A stretch of 15,294 nt of DNA from Spirosomataceae bacterium (GTDB lineage: Bacteria; Bacteroidota; Bacteroidia; Cytophagales; Spirosomataceae): contig JALOLW010000036.1 in assembly GCA_025455795.1 (NCBI GenBank), positions 1-15,294 on the forward strand, in the 5' to 3' direction. This document shows positions 1 to 5,707 of this stretch, piece after piece. Below the pieces are notes generated by a model, which saw only the letters and a list, made by a program, of their open reading frames with translations, had not been told where the DNA came from and did no database searches. The translations under genes were made by a program, and so were the position numbers. Numbering within the stretch: position 1 is the first letter of the stretch; every line of letters begins with the position of its first letter.

Positions 1-1230
1 GACCAAAACAAAACGCTGCTTCAACTCATCAAAAACGCCGATGGGCTGACAGGTGAAGCATTCACGGGGCGTATCAATGTGATTCGGACGCGCGAGGATT
101 TGTCGGTAGAAAACATTTCGGTCAATTTGGGCGATATGATCAACGGGAAAGTCCAAGACCTACTTTTGCAGCGCGAAGACCAAATCTTAGTACCCTCCAA
201 GTTTGAATTGAGAGAGGGAACTTACATTCGCATCATTGGCGAAGTGAACCGTGGACCAGAAGTAAACATGCCATACACAGGCAACATGTCGCTTGAAGAT
301 GCAATCATCCAATCGGGCGGTTTCAAGGAGTCAGCGGCTACCTCAAATATTGAAGTAGTACGCCGTAAGCGCGACGTAAACGTACAGTCGGCACAAGCGC
401 AAGTGGCCGATATTTTCAATTTCAACATCAACCGCGACCTCACCCTCGACGGCGACGATAGTCGCTTTATGCTTGAGCCTTACGACGAGATTTTGGTAAG
501 ACCCGCCTCCAACTATCAGCCGCAAACTTTCATCACACTCAAAGGTGAGGTAGTGAACCCCGGCATTTATGGTATCAAAAGCAAAGACGAAACCCTCTCC
601 GACATCATCAAAAGGGCGGGGGGACTCACGGCACAGGCTTATGTGAACGGGGCTACGTTACTCCGCAAAATTATGCTTTCAGACGAAGAACTGGCTCAAC
701 GCAACCGGGCCGCGGAGGTGATTTCAGACGATGCTAAAAAAGGCGTATTTAAGGGTGATGTCGTAGTGAGAGATAAACAAGAAGCAATAGGAATTGATTT
801 GGCGCGAATTATTCGTAACCCCGGCGGGCGCGATGATATTTTTCTTCAAGATGGCGACTTGATAGATATTCCCAAACGCCTTGAAACTGTCCGCTTGCAG
901 GGTGAATTGCTGTTTCCTACTACTGTCAAGTACCGTGGTGGTGGTTCTTTCATGGACTATATTTCACAGGCTGGCGGCTTTACGCGCACTTCACTCAAGC
1001 GCAAATCGTACGTGATTTATCCCAATGGTGCCATAGACCGCACACGCAAGTTTTTGTTCTTCAATATTTATCCCAAAGTAGAACCTGGCTCTGAAATTCA
1101 CGTTCCCCAACGTACACAATCTGATTTGGCCGAAGCCCAACGGGGGATGCAGTCTATCATTGGTATTTCTTCTACTTTGATGACACTTGTCACCACAGTA
1201 CTGGCTTTCAGAGTATTAAGACAAAATTAA
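1..1230 (+). CDS. Polysaccharide export protein with SLBB repeats (Wza-like), 5' truncated
   Basis: The reading frame is open from base 1, so the start codon and N-terminal part lie outside the window; the GTG at 79 is an internal valine. The 409 visible residues contain three clear SLBB-type units and probably the tail of an earlier one. The clear units begin near IRIIGEVNRGPEV, ITLKGEVVNPGIY and VRLQGELLFPTTV, each followed by an 'SGGF/AGGL/AGGF' turn and ending in a 'DEILV/GDLIDIP/GSEIHVP' strand. A hydrophobic stretch (IIGISSTLMTLVTTVLAF) lies just before the C-terminus, as in Bacteroidota members of this family, which are much longer than E. coli Wza. Known role: forms the periplasmic and outer-membrane conduit for capsule or exopolysaccharide. 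The Wzz-like gene follows after 10 bases, which suggests cotranscription and a direct partnership. The family is secure; the exact polymer is unknown. Confidence 0.9.
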   Translation, partial: DQNKTLLQLIKNADGLTGEAFTGRINVIRTREDLSVENISVNLGDMINGKVQDLLLQREDQILVPSKFELREGTYIRIIGEVNRGPEVNMPYTGNMSLEDAIIQSGGFKESAATSNIEVVRRKRDVNVQSAQAQVADIFNFNINRDLTLDGDDSRFMLEPYDEILVRPASNYQPQTFITLKGEVVNPGIYGIKSKDETLSDIIKRAGGLTAQAYVNGATLLRKIMLSDEELAQRNRAAEVISDDAKKGVFKGDVVVRDKQEAIGIDLARIIRNPGGRDDIFLQDGDLIDIPKRLETVRLQGELLFPTTVKYRGGGSFMDYISQAGGFTRTSLKRKSYVIYPNGAIDRTRKFLFFNIYPKVEPGSEIHVPQRTQSDLAEAQRGMQSIIGISSTLMTLVTTVLAFRVLRQN

Positions 1231-1240
1231 TTAAAAGACG

Positions 1241-2320
1241 ATGGCACAACAAGACGAACAAATCACACTGAGTCCCAAACTGATTTTTCAGAAGCTCATC
1301 CAGACCAAAGATATTGTTATCAAAAACTGGTGGCTGATTATTTTGATTACGGGTATTGGGGCAGCCATAGGCTATTACGTTGATTCAAAGAAAAATAAGC
1401 GTACGCAATACGTGGCTAAAATCGTATTCAGTATCAGTGGGAGTGGTGGCGGCCAAGACATGGGAGGTCTGGGTAGTTTGCTCGGTATGGCGGGTGGCGG
1501 CTCAGGCGATGCAAGCCTTTTTAGGGGTGAGAATTTGTTTTACATTATGAAAACTCGCCCCGTCTTGGAGAAAGCCCTCCTATCAAAAGTAAAACTCAAC
1601 AATGGTACAGAAGACTACTTTTTGAACGTTTATTTAGATTCCACTTTTATTCGTCAAGATGAATGGGCAGAGATAGCAGAGGGCTGGCTGAAAGTCCGCA
1701 TGACCAAAGACAGCCGTGCTCAAATGGCCAAGACCGAACGCGATGTTTTTGACAATGCTCTTCTCAAAATCAGAGATAGAGAGCTGTTTATCGCACAGCC
1801 TGATGTTCGTACCGCTTTTTATCAGCTTTTGATTGAGATGGACAATGAGTTTGTCTCGAAGACGTTTGCCGAGCTTATTTTGAAAACCGTCGAAGAAGTT
1901 TATCAAGACAATCAGACGAAGAAATCCAAAGAAATGAAGAAAGTACTCGAAGATCGAGTAGCTCAAATCAGCGGTCAACTCAACAACACCGAAAGCCGCT
2001 TGGCACAAACGACGGCTATCAATACCGACGCGGTGATTCCTACGGCCAAAGTAAACGAAACCCGCTTGACTCGAAGCAGTACGTTTCTGACAAGTTTGTA
2101 CTTGGAAGCCTCGCGCAATCTTGAAAACGTGAAGATGTCTATCATCAAAGAATCTCCGCTTTTTACCGTTCACGAACCACCGTTGTTGCCTTTGGAGACC
2201 AAACTTTTCACCCGTGAAAATACGAAGTTTGGGATTGCACTGGGTCTTTTGGTAGCCATTGTCGTGGCCTTAGCCAAAGACACCTACCAAGCTGCTCTCA
2301 AAGATATGAAGAAGCAGTAA
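1241..2320 (+). CDS. Wzz/GNVR-type polysaccharide chain-length or co-export protein
   Basis: The 359-residue protein has the two-membrane-helix layout of polysaccharide co-polymerases: helix 1 at about residues 31-47, a large periplasmic part, and helix 2 at about 329-345. A proline-containing stretch just before helix 2 (EPPLLPLE, about 312-319) matches the conserved motif of Wzz proteins. A helical, probably coiled-coil stretch lies at about 225-258. There is no C-terminal tyrosine kinase domain, so this is the kinase-less type. A glycine-rich insert occupies about residues 66-89, between the first beta strand and the rest of the periplasmic domain. The known family role is to set chain length or couple synthesis to the outer-membrane exporter. 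It lies 10 bases after the SLBB exporter gene. No Shine-Dalgarno sequence precedes the ATG. Confidence 0.88.
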   Translation: MAQQDEQITLSPKLIFQKLIQTKDIVIKNWWLIILITGIGAAIGYYVDSKKNKRTQYVAKIVFSISGSGGGQDMGGLGSLLGMAGGGSGDASLFRGENLFYIMKTRPVLEKALLSKVKLNNGTEDYFLNVYLDSTFIRQDEWAEIAEGWLKVRMTKDSRAQMAKTERDVFDNALLKIRDRELFIAQPDVRTAFYQLLIEMDNEFVSKTFAELILKTVEEVYQDNQTKKSKEMKKVLEDRVAQISGQLNNTESRLAQTTAINTDAVIPTAKVNETRLTRSSTFLTSLYLEASRNLENVKMSIIKESPLFTVHEPPLLPLETKLFTRENTKFGIALGLLVAIVVALAKDTYQAALKDMKKQ

Positions 2321-2339
2321 GCAGACATCAGTTCACGGA

Positions 2340-2360
2340 TAACGAATAACAGATAACAAA
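2340..2360 (+). repeat. Degenerate heptanucleotide array, three TAACnnA units
   Basis: TAAC begins at 2340, 2347 and 2354, an exact 7-base period, with unit tails GAA, AGA and AAA. The array fills most of the 44-base gap between the Wzz-like gene and the ABC permease and ends 4 bases before the permease TTG start. Its three TAA triplets fall in all three plus-strand frames. A reversed array of closely similar units is at 9721-9748 and a variant is at 3308-3328. Confidence 0.6.
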
Positions 2361-2364
2361 AACC

Positions 2365-3201
2365 TTGGCAGAAGAAGTAATCATAGAAGCAGGCCACGCG
2401 GCCAAAAACTATTGGCGTGATTTGTGGAAAAACCGCGAGTTGCTGTGGATTTTGTCCCGCCGCGATTTGTTGGTGCGCTACAAACAAACCCTCATTGGGG
2501 CGAGTTGGGCAGTGATTCGCCCATTGGCCACGATGACTGTGATGGTGTTTGTGTTCAGCAAAGTAGCCAAATTCAAAGGCGACGAGGGCGTGCCGTACTC
2601 ATTGATGGTACTAGCGGGTATTACGATTTGGACATTGTTCTCCACGACTTTTACCCAAATCAGCCACAGTATTTTGCTTAATTCTAATCTAGTGACCAAG
2701 ACTTACTTTCCACGTTTGATTATGCCGTTGAGTTCGGTAGTAGTCGGTTTTGTAGATTTTTTGATTTCGATTGGGCTATTTTTGGTTATGGCCGTTTGGC
2801 AAAATCACCTGCCTGGGTGGCAAATTATTCTCTTGCCGTTCTTTTTGGCATTGACACTCATGGCTTCGCTAGCATTTGGATTAATATTTTCGGTGATGAA
2901 TGTGCGCTTCCGCGACATCGCGCAGTTGATACCATTTTTGGTTCAAATCGGCTTTTATGCCTGTCCTATCGCTTATACGAGTAGTTTGGTAGAAGAAAGC
3001 CAAGGGGCTTGGTGGTACAATCTCTACTACCTCAATCCCATGGTGAGCATTATAGATGGTTTCAAGTGGTGCTTGTTAGGCGATGGCTCTTTCTTCAAAG
3101 TAAGTAGTTTGTATCCTACTATTGGTCTAATTGTGGTCGCCCTCTATTTTTCGATTTACTATTTTCGTAAAGAAGAAAATTCTTTTGTTGATTATATATG
3201 A
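2365..3201 (+). CDS. ABC-2 type polysaccharide exporter permease (Wzm/TagG/KpsM-like)
   Basis: The 278-residue protein has the fold pattern of polysaccharide ABC-2 permeases: an N-terminal amphipathic part ending in 'SRRDLLVRYKQTLIG', then about six membrane segments (about 50-66, 78-95, 120-145, 152-180, 188-205, 248-266). The conserved 'YFPRLIMPLSS' and 'LNPM' segments are also present. Known role: with a Wzt-type ATPase it moves lipid-linked polysaccharide across the inner membrane. The start is TTG at 2365: an in-frame TAA at 2347 rules out an earlier start, and the next in-frame ATG would remove 56 residues of conserved sequence. The partner ATPase gene is the next gene, after a 165-base gap rather than the usual tight spacing. 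Confidence 0.9.
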   Translation: MAEEVIIEAGHAAKNYWRDLWKNRELLWILSRRDLLVRYKQTLIGASWAVIRPLATMTVMVFVFSKVAKFKGDEGVPYSLMVLAGITIWTLFSTTFTQISHSILLNSNLVTKTYFPRLIMPLSSVVVGFVDFLISIGLFLVMAVWQNHLPGWQIILLPFFLALTLMASLAFGLIFSVMNVRFRDIAQLIPFLVQIGFYACPIAYTSSLVEESQGAWWYNLYYLNPMVSIIDGFKWCLLGDGSFFKVSSLYPTIGLIVVALYFSIYYFRKEENSFVDYI

Positions 3202-3228
3202 TTAACTTTGGGAGTTGAAGCCTTTTTT
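3202..3228 (+). terminator. Weak terminator-like hairpin after the permease gene
   Basis: TTAACT at 3202-3207 can pair with AGTTGA at 3213-3218 (one G-U pair) around a TTGGG loop, followed after a few bases by TTTTTT at 3223-3228. The stem is AT-rich and the T-run is not directly adjacent, so this is only a tentative terminator or attenuator. Confidence 0.2.
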
Positions 3229-3279
3229 AGTTGCTATAAAAATCAGTTTGTATTCATTCCCGTCAAAACTCAGCGTTTA

Positions 3280-3287
3280 TATTTTTG
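3280..3287 (+). promoter_or_regulatory. Possible -7 element (TATTTTTG) upstream of the Wzt-like gene
   Basis: This octamer matches the Bacteroidota -7 consensus TAnnTTTG exactly, about 80 bases before the ATG at 3367. No TTG lies at the usual 17-23 base spacing upstream; the nearest is TTTG at 3247-3250, 29 bases away. The match may therefore be chance or a weak promoter. Confidence 0.25.
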
Positions 3288-3307
3288 ACAAACAGCACGT
3301 TTCGACT

Positions 3308-3328
3308 AGCGGATAACTGATAGCGGGC
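3308..3328 (+). repeat. Variant heptanucleotide array, three TARCnnn units
   Basis: TAGC, TAAC and TAGC begin at 3308, 3315 and 3322, again with an exact 7-base period, and have tails GGA, TGA and GGG. The array lies in the 165-base gap between permease and ATPase. The A-to-G changes keep a stop triplet (TAG, TAA, TAG) in each unit, so all three frames are stopped. It is more diverged from the other two arrays than they are from each other. Confidence 0.45.
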
Positions 3329-3366
3329 TGTTAAATATTTCCTTACTCTATACAGATAGCGTTCCA

Positions 3367-4617
3367 ATGGCTGTTATCGTTGCACAAAATATCTCCAAAA
3401 AATACATTATAGACCACCAAAAAGCAGCACGCAGAGGGCGCAACTTCCGCGACACTTTTTCTGAAAAATTCAAACATTTTTTTGGAAAAGGTCAAGAAGA
3501 TGAGGTTGAACAAGAGGAGTTTTGGGCGTTGCGAAATGTGGATTTCACTGTCAATCAAGGTGATGTGGTAGGCATCGTAGGTCACAATGGCGCGGGCAAA
3601 TCTACCCTTCTCAAGGTGTTGAGCAAAATCACCGAGCCTACCGAAGGGCGGGTAAGTATCAAGGGGCGCGTGGCGAGTTTGCTCGAAGTAGGTACGGGCT
3701 TCCACCCCGAACTCACAGGCCGCGAAAATATCTTCCTCAACGGCTCTATCTTGGGTATGCGCCGCCAAGAAATCAAAGAGGCGTTTGATAGCATCGTAGA
3801 TTTTGCAGGTATTGAAAAGTTTTTGGATACGCCCGTCAAACGCTATTCGTCGGGGATGTACGTGCGGCTGGGCTTTGCTATTTCTGCCCACCTCAGCCCC
3901 GAAATCCTCATCATAGACGAAGTGCTGGCCGTAGGCGATGCCGATTTTCAGAAAAAATGCCTCGGTAAAATGCGCGACGTGTCGCAGAGTGGTCGTACAA
4001 TTTTGTTTGTAAGTCACAATATGGCCGCTGTGCAGTCGCTCTGCAACCGTGCTTTTTATTTTGAACACGGCCTGCTCAAAATGGAAGGCGACACCACGCA
4101 CGTCGTCAATAATTACCTCAGCCACGTCGCCAAAACCCAGCTTGAACGCTACTGGGAAACTCCAGAAGAAGGCCCGGGGAGCGACGAAGTGCGGTTTAGG
4201 CTCGTTAAGGTAGCACCTGAGTATCAACCTGGTAAACAATACATTGATGTACGAACTCCTCTGAAAGTCCAAATTGAGTTTTGGAACATGGAAGAACGCG
4301 CCAACCTCAACCTCAGCTTGCACCTATACGCATTTACGGGAGAGTGTATTTTCAACGTGGGTACGACCTCGCAGCCTTTTGATAAGGGGCTGGTCTCTGC
4401 TACGCTTGATATTCCTGGCAATTTCCTCAATGATGGGTCGTACATGATTTCGGTCATGGTCGTCAAAGATACTTCTTCCGTCCTTTACCAATTCTCCGAT
4501 GCCGTGTCGTTTGAGGTAGAAGACCACCGCGAGGGGGTCACTTGGTACGGCAAATGGCCCGGATACGTGCGCCCACAGTTCAATTTTCAAATTAGTCAGG
4601 CCGAGGTACTGGTATGA
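3367..4617 (+). CDS. ABC polysaccharide exporter ATPase with C-terminal sugar-binding type domain (Wzt-like)
   Basis: The 416-residue protein has an N-terminal nucleotide-binding domain. Walker A (GHNGAGKST) is at residues 72-80, followed by the polysaccharide-exporter hallmark 'LLEVGTGFHPELTGREN' (about 105-121), an ABC signature at about 160-164 (YSSGM), Walker B at about 181-189 (LIIDEVLAV) and the switch histidine at 217. About residues 270-410 form a beta-rich extension like the Wzt C-terminal domain, which in studied O-antigen exporters binds the chain terminus and sets substrate specificity. About 30 charged residues are inserted between the first strand and 'FWALRNVDF', as in many Wzt/TagH proteins. 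It pairs with the permease at 2365-3201. Its last codons overlap the aminotransferase start in an ATGA, indicating translational coupling. Wzt function is well supported; the ligand is unknown. Confidence 0.92.
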   Translation: MAVIVAQNISKKYIIDHQKAARRGRNFRDTFSEKFKHFFGKGQEDEVEQEEFWALRNVDFTVNQGDVVGIVGHNGAGKSTLLKVLSKITEPTEGRVSIKGRVASLLEVGTGFHPELTGRENIFLNGSILGMRRQEIKEAFDSIVDFAGIEKFLDTPVKRYSSGMYVRLGFAISAHLSPEILIIDEVLAVGDADFQKKCLGKMRDVSQSGRTILFVSHNMAAVQSLCNRAFYFEHGLLKMEGDTTHVVNNYLSHVAKTQLERYWETPEEGPGSDEVRFRLVKVAPEYQPGKQYIDVRTPLKVQIEFWNMEERANLNLSLHLYAFTGECIFNVGTTSQPFDKGLVSATLDIPGNFLNDGSYMISVMVVKDTSSVLYQFSDAVSFEVEDHREGVTWYGKWPGYVRPQFNFQISQAEVLV

Positions 4618-5705
4618 GCGAAATCATCAACGTTACTAAAATATATCTTCCTGATTTAGAGGAATACGTCAGCTATTTAGAGAAAATCTGGAAAAGCAAA
4701 GTGCTGACCAACAACGGTACGCTTCTGCTGGAATTGGAACAAAAACTTCGTGAGTTTTTGAGTGTCAATCAGTTGTACTATTGTTCCAATGGGACGATTG
4801 TACTGCAGATACTGCTCAAAATGATTGAGCGTGAGTCAGAAGTGATTACGACACCCTTCTCTTACGTGGCTACGACCAACGCCATTTTGTGGGAAAATCA
4901 CACGCCTGTTTTTGTGGACATTGACCCTAAAACTTACTGCATCAATGCCGATTTGATTGAGGCGGCTATCACACCACGTACCCGTGCCATCATGGCTACG
5001 CACGTCTATGGCAACGCCTGCGATGTGGTGGCGATTGAACAGATTGCCAAAAAACACAACCTGACCGTCATCTATGATGCAGCCCACGCTTTTGGGGTGA
5101 CTGTCCACGGTAAATCGCTGCTCTCTTTCGGTGATTATGCCACGTGTAGTTTTCACGCTACCAAGGTATTTCATACCGTCGAGGGTGGCCTGATAGTAGC
5201 CAATGACCCCACCAAAAACGAAGAACTACACCTTTTGCGGGCGTTTGGACACCGTGGTGACGATTACTATTTTGTGGGTGTCAATGGTAAAAACTCAGAG
5301 TTTCACGCCGCCATGGGGCTTTGCAACCTCCCCAAAGTGCCTGCACTCATTGCCCAACGCAAAGATGTATGCGACCTTTATACGGAGTTATTGAACTGGG
5401 ATAAACTCCAACGCCCACAGTTGGTGGAAGGATTACAGTGGAATTATGCCTACTACCCTGTGGTGTTTGAAACCGAAGAAAAGTTGAAAGAAGTGTTCAA
5501 GGTATTGGGTGATAAAAACATCGTGCCGCGCCGCTATTTTTATCCTTCGCTCAACCGACTGCCTTTTCTGGCAAAATATGGTATAGAAGCCACTTGCCCC
5601 GTTTCTGAAAGCATCGCGCCGCGCGTGATGTGTCTGCCACTACACGCAGCCTTTGAGCCTAAAAACGTCCGAGAAATCGCCAGTCTTATCAACCAAACGC
5701 TGTAA
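4614..5705 (+). CDS. DegT/DnrJ/EryC1/StrS family PLP-dependent sugar aminotransferase
   Basis: The 363-residue protein is full length for nucleotide-sugar aminotransferases. Visible landmarks are the N-terminal 'YYCSNGTIVLQ' cofactor phosphate loop (about 55-65), 'TTPFSYVATTNAILW' (about 79-93), 'VDIDPKTY' (101-108), the aspartate of 'YDAAHAFG' (D155) that contacts the PLP ring nitrogen, and the Schiff-base lysine in 'SFHATKVFHTVEGG' (K184). Members use glutamate to aminate keto sugars of nucleotide sugars such as dTDP-4-keto-6-deoxyhexoses. The 4-base overlap with the Wzt-like gene and the acetyltransferase downstream suggest an N-acylated amino sugar in the exported glycan. Whether it aminates at C3 or C4 cannot be read from the sequence, so no specific symbol is given. 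A role as a PLP-dependent dehydratase is unlikely because the lysine is present. Confidence 0.9.
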   Translation: MSEIINVTKIYLPDLEEYVSYLEKIWKSKVLTNNGTLLLELEQKLREFLSVNQLYYCSNGTIVLQILLKMIERESEVITTPFSYVATTNAILWENHTPVFVDIDPKTYCINADLIEAAITPRTRAIMATHVYGNACDVVAIEQIAKKHNLTVIYDAAHAFGVTVHGKSLLSFGDYATCSFHATKVFHTVEGGLIVANDPTKNEELHLLRAFGHRGDDYYFVGVNGKNSEFHAAMGLCNLPKVPALIAQRKDVCDLYTELLNWDKLQRPQLVEGLQWNYAYYPVVFETEEKLKEVFKVLGDKNIVPRRYFYPSLNRLPFLAKYGIEATCPVSESIAPRVMCLPLHAAFEPKNVREIASLINQTL

Positions 5706-5707
5706 CG

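Noticed and set aside
3343..4323. Long minus-strand open frame of 326 residues opposite the Wzt-like gene
   Set aside because: It lies wholly antisense to a gene with all ABC motifs, its translation shows no domain or membrane pattern, and other real genes here also have long antisense frames caused by codon bias.
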